Shown piece by piece: positions 1 to 11,000 of a stretch of DNA of 64,000 nucleotides. The position numbers and the translations under genes are program-made. Below the pieces are notes generated by a model that saw only the letters and a program-made list of their open reading frames with translations, was not told the DNA's origin and did not search any database. Positions within the stretch are counted from its first letter, which is position 1. Every line of letters starts with the position of its first letter. Origin of the DNA: Chlamydomonas sphaeroides (lineage: Eukaryota > Chlorophyta > Chlorophyceae > Chlamydomonadales > Chlamydomonadaceae); contig BDDC01000082.1 in NCBI GenBank assembly GCA_001662425.1, forward strand, positions 59,007 to 123,006, read 5' to 3'.

Positions 1-2218
1 TGCGGTTGCGCCGCCGGCCCTGAGGGCGCCATGCTAGGGGGTGGGCCCGGCGGCGGCGACGGCTGCCGGGGAGGGGCGCCCGTGGGGCCACCGGGATGGC
101 TGCCGCTGCGCTCGGGCGGCGCAGCCGCGCCGTTCATGGGCCCCGGTGGCCCTGCGTCCTCCTCCTCCTCGTTGGCCCACTTGTGGAGGTGGATGGTCGC
201 CATTGTGGGCAGCTCGTCGGGTACGCCGAAGAGCAGCTGCATTAGGTCTCCGTCGTCCGTGTGGTCGTACAACAGGTCCCCCTCCAGCGCCGGGTCCAGG
301 GTAAGGCCCACGTTTGCCAGGTTCTTGTCCAGCCGCGTGTGGCTGGCCGAGCGCGGCAGCTTCTGGCCAAACTGCTGGAAATTGAACAGCATGCCGGCGC
401 CGCCCGACGAGGCGGCATGAAAGTCGGCCGGCAGCGGCGGCGGGGAGGGAATGCGGCCGAAGTCACGCGTGAACTCCTCCACGTCGCCAAAGATACTGCC
501 GAGCGAGTCGTTGCCGCTGCTGCTGGGCTTGGCGGCTGGCGGCGCGCCCGGTTGCCGGTCCCCGTCCGAGGAGGGCCCAGCGGCCGCGCCCGCCCCGCCG
601 CCACCTGGGCCTGGCCCGCTGGGGCCCGCGCCACTGCCTGTCCGCCCCACCGCCGCCGCGGCTGCTCTCCCTAGGTCGCCCGGCGGAAGCTGCTGCACCG
701 GCTGCTGCTGCTGCTGCTGCTGGAGCACCTGGCCGCCGGACTGCTGTGGCTGCGCCGCACCAGTGGCGCCTGACGTCGACGGCTGTGGCTGGCCCTGCGC
801 GTCCGCCTGCACCGGCTGCTGCTGCAGCTGCTGCACGAATGCCGCGTCGGGCTGGTGAAACATCATGGGGTTAATGGGCTCCGGCATGGCACCCGGCGCG
901 TGCGCCGGCATTGCCGCCATGTGCGCCATGGGCCCGCCGGGTCCCATCGCGATGACGTGCCCCCCGTCCGTGAGGCCCGCAATCTGCGCGTGCGCGTAGC
1001 CAGGGGCCAGACCCGCCATCGTGGGCACAGGCTGGAAGCCATGCGGCCCGCCCACGAACTGCAGCTCCGGAGGGTACTGCGCCGCGAAGGCCTGCTGCGG
1101 CGCCTGCTGCATATAGCCGTTCATTTGCCCGGGCAGCCAGCATGGCCTGAGCGGACCGACGCAGGGATTGGATGGATGGGTTATCACTCGGTCTCAAGCG
1201 TGAGCGACCGAGAATCCATGTTCGGTCAACAAAAGTAAGGCTACCTGTTGATGCTATCGCGCCGGCTGCACCGCGCAGGGCTACCCGGCACAAAGTTCGC
1301 GCGCAAGATGCATGGCCCACTCGCGCCTGCACCCGCGAGGACTCACGTTGCCGTGCCGTTGGGCCCGTACATTATGCCAGGCTGCATGCCAGGCGGCCAG
1401 TCCTGCCCCTCCTGCTTTAGCGCCGGCTGCAACGTTATCGCGTAGGGGCCATGAGACGACCTCGCGAAGTCCTGCCAGCCGGGCCCCATGGCTTCGCCGT
1501 GGAGGTCTGCCCGGACGTGCTTGGGCGCGTGCGGGCCGCCTAGTGCGTCGTCGGGCGGCTCTGCCTCGGAGGCCTGCGCAGTTGGCAGAGCGAGAATTGC
1601 GGACAGTCCAGTGAGCGCTTAGGACCCTGAGCACCGACACAGCTGCGTTTACAGACGATCCTGAAGCCACACGAGGGCACGAGGCGGCAGTCCGCGGCAA
1701 TGCAGGGCCAAACAGCGCCCAACGACCTGGCATTTGGGTCGCAGCGCTGTCGCCAAGGCGCGCATGCCTAATAGACGCGCCGCTACCCACCGGTCTAGCC
1801 CTCTTGTTGACTTGGCGCGGCGCTGACTTGCCACCGGAGCACCCGACGTGGTGCTTCCCCGGCTTGAGCGTTTTGCCACATTTCGGGCAGTGCGTGAGCT
1901 CTGTGCCGTGCCCGCGCTCTTTGCCACTGCCGCGAATGTCAGGCGGTGCGCGATAGTGCACCTTCAGCCGCCAAAGCTCCGCGAAGCTCCGGTTGCACCC
2001 TGAGCAAGGAAATTGTCCACACGCTTTCAGAAAGCCCGCTGGACAGCGACGCGCTGCCCAAAGCGAGCTGACAATGGCTACTACGCGCACGCACCAGGGT
2101 AAGGGCAGAAGAAGCGTGTTGACCTGTCTTGGTCGGTTTGCCCATCCTTGCCCGGCTTGGGCGACGCCGCTGGAACGACATCCAGCTGCAGGGGCTCTCC
2201 TGAGCCATCCAGCTCCAT
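1..2218 (-). CDS. C2H2-type zinc-finger protein, probable transcription factor (3' end beyond window)
   Basis: Four exons can be joined in phase: 2218-2095, 1999-1791, 1573-1347 and 1146 to the left edge, still open at base 1 (about 568 residues seen). The ATG is the first after an in-frame stop. Near the N-terminus Cys38 and Cys43 (motif FFCPYPGC, split by intron 1) are followed by His56 and His72, then by a second cluster with Cys79, Cys82, His91/His92 and Cys95. The His-His spacing of 15 is longer than in a classical C2H2 finger, so this is an atypical finger plus a Cys/His knuckle. The rest is low-complexity: a Gln-rich stretch coded near 690-830, Pro/Gly/Ala runs and an acidic EEEED patch. 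Such Q-rich and acidic regions are common in activators, so DNA binding and transcriptional control are inferred, not shown. No target or pathway can be named. Alternative: another zinc-binding nuclear protein. Confidence 0.72.
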
Positions 2219-3520
2219 TGGGCAACCAGTCTTCTGACTATTAGGCTTTGATGGCAAGGCTCAGCTCATTGCAACGAACTCCAGCTTGCGAAATTGGCAT
2301 ACTTTAAGACATTGCTTCAAGCAGGTCGTAGCGGGTTGGCAGGGGTTGAGGTCTCTCGAGTTGGAAGCCTTGCAAGGCAGACAATAGAACGCTGCCGTAC
2401 ATTGCCATTTCTCACCCCGTGGGCCGCTTGACCCCCACTTGTGTCCCTTTCAGTATTCCCACAGTCTTTCGACCCGTTAATGAGGTCGCAGCTACACGTA
2501 AAAGTTGACGCCACCTAACGCTGAAAAGTTGCACAATCGATGCAAACGCGACGACAGGAAAAGATAGGATTAAGTGTCAAGCATACATCATTTGTTCGGC
2601 GTCATATAGCTGTGTCACAGTCCTTGCAAACTGCAATAGCCCGCGTTCGCAGTCGCAAAGCAGATTGTGCTCCCGAGCTGCGTTCGTATCCGCCGCTGCT
2701 GCTCCTGGCGGTCGCAGGGCCGCAGGGTCGGGACTCGAGTAATTCACGTGCGTCTAGCGCGTTCCGCCAACATGGCTTTGCGCGTACAAGCCCCGCAGTG
2801 GCAGCAAGAGGTCACTTGCATATCCGCGTGTCTCGTCGGGCAGGGCGTGCTAGCCGGTCATCGCCAGCAATCACCCCTCCTGCATCCTCACTTTGATGCA
2901 CCTGCGCCACCGCCAGCCCAAGTGACGCGGAGACTTCCTCGCTGTTCCGCCTCTTCGACGATGCTCTACAATCTGTTGTTGGGAGACTGCGGGTCCGAGT
3001 CGTGAATGGGCTCTGACACGACGTGCCTCGACCCTGGCCCTCCTGCACGCTGCCGGTAACTGTGTCTCCAACCGCGCTCCAAGCCTCGCGCGACCCAACC
3101 TTACGGTACCGCACATGCCACGCAAGCCCCCATCGCTCCACGTCAACCCACACACCCCCGGCGTTGCCAGGCCGAGCAGTCCTCGCCAGTGAGGCTCCCT
3201 CGTCCCTGGTACAGTTTACCAGCTATCAGCCTCAAGCCGCATTGAGGCAGCTCGCATCCGGAAGTTGACGATCGTGATGCAGGCACACTTGCTTGCCAGC
3301 ACGTGACGGTCGTTAGACACGCCCCGCGCCTCTGGCCAGGCTTCGGCAGGCGCCGCGTGCGGGGGCAGCCCACAATTCCAAACGAGCCCTCCCCGGCGCC
3401 AAGCCAGCCACCCCGCCAGGGCGGGGGCCAGCCGTGTCTCCTCCACCCGCTATGCACCTGGAGGCCGTCGCCAGTGGCGGGCGGCGGACGCAGTCGCGGC
3501 CTCCTGTGGCCGGTGACTGC
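2219..3520. other. Intergenic: upstream of the C2H2 gene, downstream of the next minus-strand gene
   Basis: No convincing exon was found on either strand. The part next to 2218 should hold the 5' UTR and promoter of the C2H2 gene; the part next to 3521 should hold the 3' UTR of the following minus-strand gene. I saw no TTACA (minus-strand TGTAA) here, so the polyadenylation site is not marked. The open frames crossing this stretch lack protein-like composition. Confidence 0.5.
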
Positions 3521-6500
3521 CTACCAGATGCTCTTGAGGCTGAGGCGGTGCACCTGCAGCTGCAGCGGCGGCTCGCCCTCCTCCAGCGGCAGCTGCCGCG
3601 GGAAGGCCAGGCCGGCCGAGGCGCGCAGCCGCACCGCGTCCCCGAAGCGGAGCACCTGGCCGGGGAGGGGGGAAGAGGACAGGACAGGGGTGCGGATACC
3701 GGTAGGCGGGGGGCGCGCGGGCGTGAAGGGATGCGGGTGTGGGTGCGGCGCGGAGTGCGGGAACCGGCGGAAGGCTGTCGAGGGGTGCGAAGCGAGTCCG
3801 ACTTGCGGCGTGGAAGCCAGAGGCAGCCCCATTGCTCCCCCAGCCCCGCCGCTCCACCCGGACCGCCGGCAGCCTCTCGCTGTGTGCCGGCACACGCCTG
3901 GGCAAGCTGCGTCCCCCACCCCCCGGCCGGGGGGCCCCGACATCACGAGCATGAAGGCGACAACTAGGAAACCGGATGGCGCCATTTACCGTCACCTTCG
4001 CCTAGCGGGCTTGAGCCAGCGCGCTTACCATCCCAACACCACACACCCCTCCCCAACCCCCCGGCCCCACTGCCCCTTCCCCCCGGCCCCACGCACGTGC
4101 TCGTCGAACTCGATGCCGCCCGGTGTGAGGTGCACCCCCGAGCCGGCTGCGCTGTCCAGCCTGGGGGGCGGGGAGGGTGAAAGGTGGGGGAGTGAGGGTG
4201 TGTGTGCCGAGGATCAAGCGTTACAACATATACGCGCGAAGGCAGGAGTGTGTGCACTGCGAGGCCTTCGCATGCGTGCTGTGTTGCGACACTGCGCCGA
4301 TGAAACCGGAGCCGTGGCGGAGCGCAGCGGGGCTGGCGGGCATGCCAGTGTGTGTCACCCCGAGCGCTCACGCCCCGCACCCACGCCAGCTGGCCGCGCC
4401 GCCCCCCGAGGAGTCCGCCTGGCCTGGCGCCGCCCCTTCCCTGCCTTCCCTGCCTTCCCCTGCCGGCCTCCCTACCGTCCTGCCCCCCAGCCGGCGACGC
4501 ACCTGACCATCAGCCGCGCGGGCGGCTCCCAGAAGCGGCCGGCGTGCGACAGCGGCAGCTCATACCGCACCTGCAGCCGTACGGTACGACATGACCGTCA
4601 CACACGCGAGGCCAACATAGGGTTGAGTCGGCATCAGGGCCGCCCTACGTCCCGGCCTGCCCAGGGACGGCGGCTGCGGCCCCAGTCCTCAACAGCATGT
4701 GTTTCCGCGGCAGCGCGAACCGCCCTCGCCGTGCCCGGCTTGAAGGCTGGGCGCCAAGCGTGCCGCTTCGCGTGCCGGCTGGGTCGTGCCCTGTGGTCTG
4801 CCTGCGCCTGGCGCTCCGCCCGCGTTGCAGTTGCCCTCCCGCTCTCTTTCCCCCGCCCCGGCTCCACCTTGAGCGCCACGGGCCCCAGCGGGATGCTGCG
4901 GCTGAGCTTGAGCACGCCGAAGGGAGCCGCCTGGGGGAACGGAAGGGGGAGGGGAGGCGGAATGCAGGGAGGAGGGAGGAGGGGAGCGGGGCGGGGAGTT
5001 GGAGGGGTGTTGGGAGGGGAGCGGCAGGGGAGCGGGAGCGCTTGGGGGTGGGGCGGGGGTGGACAGAGAGCTGGCTACCGTGCCCGGCTGGCGACACCGT
5101 ACAGGCGCACGCACCAGCGCCCCCTCAGGGCTGCCGGTGCGCTGCGTGTGGGCCGGTGGGGGGCCGCAGCACCTGCAGGACACGGGCCCCTTGGGGCGAT
5201 CGCGGCGTCGAGGCTGCCGGTGCCCTGCGTCGTGCGGGTTTCGGCAGTGGCAGGGGCCGCAGCACCTGCAGCACACGGGCCCTGGCGGCGAGCACACCTT
5301 GAGCGAGAGCAGGTCCTTGACCTTGATGCGGGCCACCGGCTGGATCTGGGGGAGGCGGGGGGAGAGGGACGGGGGCGCGAGCGCGTGTGTGTGTATGCGG
5401 CGAGGAGCGGAGCGGCGGCGCTGAGGCTTGGCCCCGGGTCTGGGCCCGCTGGGCTGTGCCGGCGGCGCCGCATCAGCACCCACGTCCTTCGTGTGCCGCA
5501 GTACGGCAGTTGTACGGCAGTCGTACGGCGGTGAGTCACCTGCTGGCGGTCCATGTCCAGGCAGAGCCCCACGCCGATGTCCAGCAGCGGCTTCTCGGCC
5601 CACTCCGACAGCTGGAAGCGCGAGGCGGGCGGCGGCAGCGGCAGCGGCACGCCTGGCGGCGGCAGGCCCGACGGCGACGACGCGGCGGCGGCGGCCGCGG
5701 CGGCGGCGGCCGCGACCTCGGCGTCGTCGGCGTCGGAGGAGGACGAGGCGTCGCCCGAGCGGCCCGCCTTGCCCGGCTTGGCGCCGCCGATCAGGAAGCT
5801 GCGCGTGATCTTGATGCGCGCGCCTGGGGGTTTGGGGACGCGGGCATGGGGAGCGCCAAGCAGCTGAGCGCGCTGAGGGCGGGGTACGGGGTCAGCGCGA
5901 CGTCCCCCGCCGCGCCTCGCGCCCCGCCCCACGCAGAGCCCACGCTTCCGCACCCCCTGCACTGTTCCCGGCCCCTCCCTCCCTTGCCTCCCCCCCGCGC
6001 CACACCCGTGAGCAGCGGCCGCGAGGGCGGCGGCGCCGCGGCCACCACGATCTGCTGGTGGTGGTGCGTGTTGGTGGTGGTGTACATGGGGCTGCGCGCG
6101 GGCAAGGCACCCCACAGGGGATGAGCGGGGGAGCGGGAAGCGGGCACGCAGCGCTGCCTTTCGGCGTCCAGCCTGGGCCGCGCAGCCCCGGGCCCGCATC
6201 CGGCTCTGGCCCCACCCACCAGCCGCGCCCCCCGGCCGGCCACCCCCAAGCCCGGCCCGGCTCACGTCACGGGCGCCGCCGCGCCCCGCTTGCGGCCGCC
6301 CCAGCGCCCTGGCGTGCCGTACGCGGGCCCGGACGTGGCCATGGACTCGCGGCTGCGGACCACTAGCAGGTTGCCGTCGTACTGCTCCGGCAGCGGCGGG
6401 CTGGGGGGCGTTGTGGATGGGGGGAAGGAGAGGGTGCAGAGCAGGGTGTGGCGGGCGCGCTGGCCCCGCATCGCGGCGCCGCCAGGTCGCGGTCCAGGCG

Positions 6501-7707
6501 ATGCCGCACCGGGTGGCGGTCGCGGCGGGGGTTGGGAGGAGGGTGCCGCAGTCGCGGCACGCGCAGCCGGGGGTGGGGAGGAGGGCGCGCGCTGCGCAGA
6601 ACCTCGAGCCGCCCTCGCGCGACCGACCTCGCCCATCCGCCCGCCGCGTACGCCGCATCCCCATCCCCTCCTTGCCCCTCCCCCTCCCTGCCCCTCCCTG
6701 CCCCTCCCTGCCCCTCCCTGCCCTTCCCTGCCCCTCGCTGCCCCTGCCCGGGACTCCCGCCCCTTACGTGGGCCTCCGCAGGTCCACTCGCGCCACCCCG
6801 GTGGTGTGGTTCGCCAGCCACCGCCACACGTTGCGGGCCTGCGGGACAGGCCCAGCGGGGCTTGGAGGTGGCAGCGGGCCGGCCAGGAGGCGTGAGGCCG
6901 CTGAGGCGCGTGCAAGCCCCGGGCCGGGATGCAAAGGTCTCAGGAGGCGCGGCGAGGAAAGCGTGCGCGCTGGGGGGCAGGGGGTCTCGTGGCTGACGCC
7001 GCGCTCCCGCTGCCGCAGACGCAGCGGCAGTGCCGAAGCGCATGAGAGCTGGGCGCTTGGGGGCCACGGGGCGGGACGGGGGTTCTGGCGGCCCCGTCGT
7101 GCTGCCGTGAAGCCACACGCACGTGTTACATGAATGACATACGAGCACACGTGTTTGTGTTCATGTTGCTATAACTTATAAATGGACATACGTACCCAGG
7201 GCTGCATCTCGATCTTGGGGGGAGCCACGTACATGCCGGGGCCGGGCCCGGGGCCGCCCGCGCCCAGGCCCTGCTGCGGGTACGGCGGCGCGCTGGGGCC
7301 TGCCGCGGGAGGGCGGGCGGCGGGCGGGACCCAGGGCCGGGTGGTGCGTCTGGAAGCTGTCGAGAGTTACGTATTGTGGATGGGTGGGAAGGAGGGCAGG
7401 ACGGGGCTTGGCAGCTGCGGGCAGGTTCCGCCGGGCCTCGCACAACGGGGCGCGGCGTGTCGATGTGAAACACAGGCGTCGGTGAGTCGGTTACCGACGC
7501 GTTACCTCCTGTCGCGTAGGTTGACCCACGTGCTCCATGGCCGTAGTTTGCGCCAGGCAGCGGGGGAGGCACGGGCGGGTAGTAGCTGTTGGGGCCGCCG
7601 GGGGGCGCGGCGTGGTCCTGGTGGTGATGGCCGTGTGCGTTACCCGGCGGTGGCGGGTACGGGGGAGGCGCGCTCACGGGCGGGTAGTGCCCGTGCGAGC
7701 CCGTCAT
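3521..7707 (-). CDS. Unrecognised 419-residue protein with His/Pro-rich N-terminus and strand-rich C-terminal domain
   Basis: Eleven exons fit in phase: 7707-7506, 7299-7196, 6838-6768, 6400-6266, 6091-6006, 5823-5540, 5345-5298, 4930-4868, 4570-4503, 4160-4097, 3655-3521 (1260 nt with stop). Residues 1-90 are rich in His, Pro, Tyr and Gly (HGHHHQDH, PPPYPPPP). A short Trp-containing element (RNVWRWLANHTTGVARVDL) and an alanine run follow. From about residue 200 on, short alternating hydrophobic/polar segments look like beta-strands (ARIKITRSFLIGG, VARIKVKDLLSLK, GPVALKVRYELPL), with motifs FWEPPARLMV, GVHLTPGGIEFDEHV and a C-terminal RLSLKSIW. This regular pattern argues for a real, conserved domain, but I do not recognise the family. 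A membrane-associated or beta-barrel-like protein is one possibility. It is divergent with CTNNBL1 across a short shared promoter region. Function is left open. Confidence 0.7.
6688..6745. repeat. 10-bp minisatellite (CTGCCCCTCC)n in an intron
   Basis: About six imperfect copies of a 10-base C-rich unit lie in intron 3 of the minus-strand 419-residue gene. On the transcribed strand they read as a purine-rich GGAGGGGCAG tract. Confidence 0.85.
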
Positions 7708-8091
7708 GACTGCTGCGGTGGCTGCGGTGCCGGAAAAGGCTGGGAGCGGGATGTGATGTCAAGAGCGATGTCGCGGGGCTCCCGCTTTGGGGTTTGTGCG
7801 CAGAATAATCAGGACAGCGCAGGGGTGTGTGTGCTTTGCCTGTGTGCCACAAGAACTGAGATCGGGGCACAGGCGAAACTTCCTTGGCACGTCGGGCAGC
7901 AATGCGGAAGGCAAAAGTTTCTCCTTGTCTCGACAAGTTTTACAATGCAAGTCTTCCCAGCTGCAGAATGACAAGCATTGAAGGCGCTTTGTAGAGCCAA
8001 GCTCGCGCTCGACACTTGCGACAGCTTTTGCGGAACATCCTTTCCCGCACGGCAGTAACCATAACCCTTACCTCAATTAGCGTTTGGGAAC
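7708..8091. promoter_or_regulatory. Short divergent promoter region
   Basis: Only 384 bp separate the ATG of the minus-strand 419-residue gene (7707) from the ATG of CTNNBL1 (8092), so both 5' UTRs and core promoters must lie here. No TATA box stands out. The stretch around 7790-8060 is visibly lower in GC than its neighbours. Assignment as a bidirectional promoter is inferred from gene orientation. Confidence 0.5.
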
Positions 8092-11000
8092 ATGGCGTCG
8101 ACATCCGGGGCGGGCTGGGTCCTCGCGGCGACGCTGCAGGGCCTGGCCGCGCCCAGCGGCAAGGAGTTCCAGCCCGCTACTCGTTTCATGGGACCAAAGC
8201 CTGGATACGCCTTCAAGTTTGGCGAACACGGCCTGGGGTAAGCATGCGCGAGCTGGCGGCGATCCAGAACGTCCGTGAGCGCCCGAACAGCCGGGGGGAT
8301 ACCACAGCAGGCTGCGACTCATTCCAAACGTTGGCAGCTGCTGCCAGGGCGGCATGCGCGACGCCGTGGAGGCGCTCTCCGTCCGCCCGACCACCCCCTG
8401 CCGCACGTACCCCTCCGTCCGCTTCGCTGGGGTCACCTTCAGCTTGCCGCCCACGGCCTTCCCGCTCACACAGCTACTATCAAGACCAGTACCAGCTGGA
8501 TGCTGACGGTGGCGCGGACGGCGCCGGGCCGAGCGGCAGCGGCGCGGGCGGCGACGCCGCTGCGGCCCCCGCCAAGCAGCTCGACCCCGAGGAGCTGCTG
8601 CGCCAGGCGGAGGAGGAGGCGAACATTGACCAGGTACGGGATCGATCCTGCCTCCCGCCAGGCAGGCACGCCAGCGCGCCCTCCAGCCTAGGAGCAGCGG
8701 CGTCGACCCGCTGCCGGCGCGCGTACGCGGCTAGTTGGCAACCACGGGGGGCTGTGAAGCTGGGCCCTCGGCATGGGCCCTCCTCCATTCAGCTGGCGCC
8801 TGGCGGGCCGGCTTCAGCGCGTGATACCCTGGGGCCCGGCCCGCGATGCGCCGTAGCTGCCGCTTGTCGCGGCAGCGCTGCACGAGGCGATGCAAGGGCG
8901 GGTGCGGTGCGCGCCACCGGCAGCAAGGGGCTTGGAGCTCGGGGCGCTCCCTCCAGTAACGCACGCGAGCACGCGCGTGCTGCCATGCTGCTGGTCGCAC
9001 TCGCGGTGCGGCCAGGCCGCATGCTGCGGTGGTGGCAGCAGCAGCGGCCAGTGGCAGCGGTAGCTGCTGCCGCCGCGATTGCGGGGCGGTGCCGAGCTGG
9101 CGAGGTTCAGGGTGGCCGGTCACGGCCACGCGGTGGCGTCGCGAACGCGCAGCGCTGATGGGGCAGGGGCCCGGTTGCCCGCGGCTGCCAGCCGAGTGGG
9201 CTACGGGCCGCCTCCTGCTGCGCTGCGCTGCCGGAGGACGCTTCTACAGGGAGCGCCGGCGGCGCCGGTGGCGGCGCCCTAGAACCTCAAACGGCCCGCC
9301 TGTGCTGAGACCTAACGGACTGGTACAGAGCACGTGGCCTGGTGCGACAGGGGCGCCCCGGCCATGGCAGCCTGCATGCAGCCGTGCTGGGCCTGCGGCT
9401 CTGCAGGGGCCGCAGCACGCTGCCTACCCGCGTGATGCGCCGGGGCCCTCCGTGCGGAGGCGCCAGCAGCAGCCCGCCGCAGCTGTGCACGCGGGCGGTA
9501 TCGCCTGAGGATAGCGGCCGCCTATACAGCTGTCTCGGGGCTTTCAAGTATGCGCCGCTGGCGCCAGGAGAAAGCCCTGACGGTGCCTGTGGCGACGGCA
9601 GCGGGCGTGGCGCTGCGCAGGCTGCTCGGCTGCTGACTGCGGCGGTGCCGAAACCCCGCCGTGGCACGGCGCTCTTGCGGACGTGCAGCACAGCGCTTGC
9701 CTGGCGCGCTGGCCGGCCCCTGATTTCGGTAACCGGCCGCGCCTGCAGTGCGGACCCAGCTTCTCGCGACCTGTGGCCACCCGCCAACGCCCTCCCATGT
9801 GTGTTCGTACGCTGCTTGCCTGGCACATCCTTTCACTACCCTCTTCCCTGCCCTGCCCTGCCCTGCCCGCACACACGCTGGTTCTGTTCTACCTAACGCT
9901 GGAACACACAGATCCAGGTGCTGGACGCTAAGTCGCTGCGGCGGCTGGTGGCGGGCCTGGAGAAGAAGGTAGGAGGGAGGTACCAGGGCGCTGGGGCGGC
10001 GGCAACGACGGTGCCCCTCGTCCGCTGTGTAGGGTTCGAACCGGTGATTTGCGCAAAATAGACGGTGGGCGACGATGGGGCCCAGCCGCTCCTGGGTTGG
10101 ACGGACGGTGGTGCCTGGCCGTATCCGCCAATGGGTTGGGGTGGGGCTGGCTTCGCACGTTGGCTGGGGCGCTGTCGCGCTGGGCCACGTTCCATCATGC
10201 TGGTATGTCCTTGCCTTGCCCGCCCTGATGATGGACGTACGCGAACTGCCGTTACTGCCCATGTACGGCACCGCAGTACAAGGAGAACCTGGCGCTGCGG
10301 CTCAAGCACGCGGACCAGCCCGACAAGTTCCTGGATTCGGAGGTGGACCTGGACGAGCAGATCAAGAGCCTCATGCAGGTACGGCACCATTACCATCAGC
10401 GGAGCACCATGCCGTACACGCGGCCACCGCTGCACACGCCGCGCAGCGTGCCTGACTCTCCCCGCGCCCCTCCGCCACCCCTACCTCCCGTCCTGGCAGC
10501 CTGACCAGATGACCTGCCTGCCCAGCGTGCCTGCCTGCCCGTGGCGGCTCTGACCCCACACCGCCCGCCCCACCGTCCCTCCCTTCCGTCCTGCTGCCCA
10601 GGTGGCCGGCTCGCCTGAGCTGTACCCGGTGCTGCTGGACGGCCCCTGCCTGCCCACGCTGCTGGCACTGCTGAGCCACGAGAACACCGACATCGCAGCA
10701 GACACCTGCGAGGTGCTGGCGGAGATGACGGGAGCGGGTGAGCGCGGGATGTGGGGCTGGGCTGGTGGGCAGGGGGCGGGAGAGGCAGGCCTGGGGGGCG
10801 CGAGCTGCAGGGTGGCACGAGTGCGCATAGGGTGGGTGTGGACCGCATAGGGAAACGGACCTGCTGCGGATGCGGTGGAGGAAGGGCGCTTGGAAGGCAG
10901 CGGCGAAGCCCGTGGGCTCCCTCCCAGGGAATGCAGGGAGGGCAACGGGGGCAAGGGCGCAGTCGGCAAGGTGGCAGCGCCCTGCGGCCCCTCGGCCCAC

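Noticed and set aside
3303..5534. 743-codon open frame on the plus strand
   Set aside because: It runs antisense across the in-phase exons of the minus-strand 419-residue gene and includes their introns; the frame is open only because of high GC, and its composition has no domain.
10025..10060. GGTTCGAACC, possible tRNA T-arm
   Set aside because: Flanking bases do not form a T-stem, acceptor or anticodon arm on either strand; it lies in a CTNNBL1 intron.
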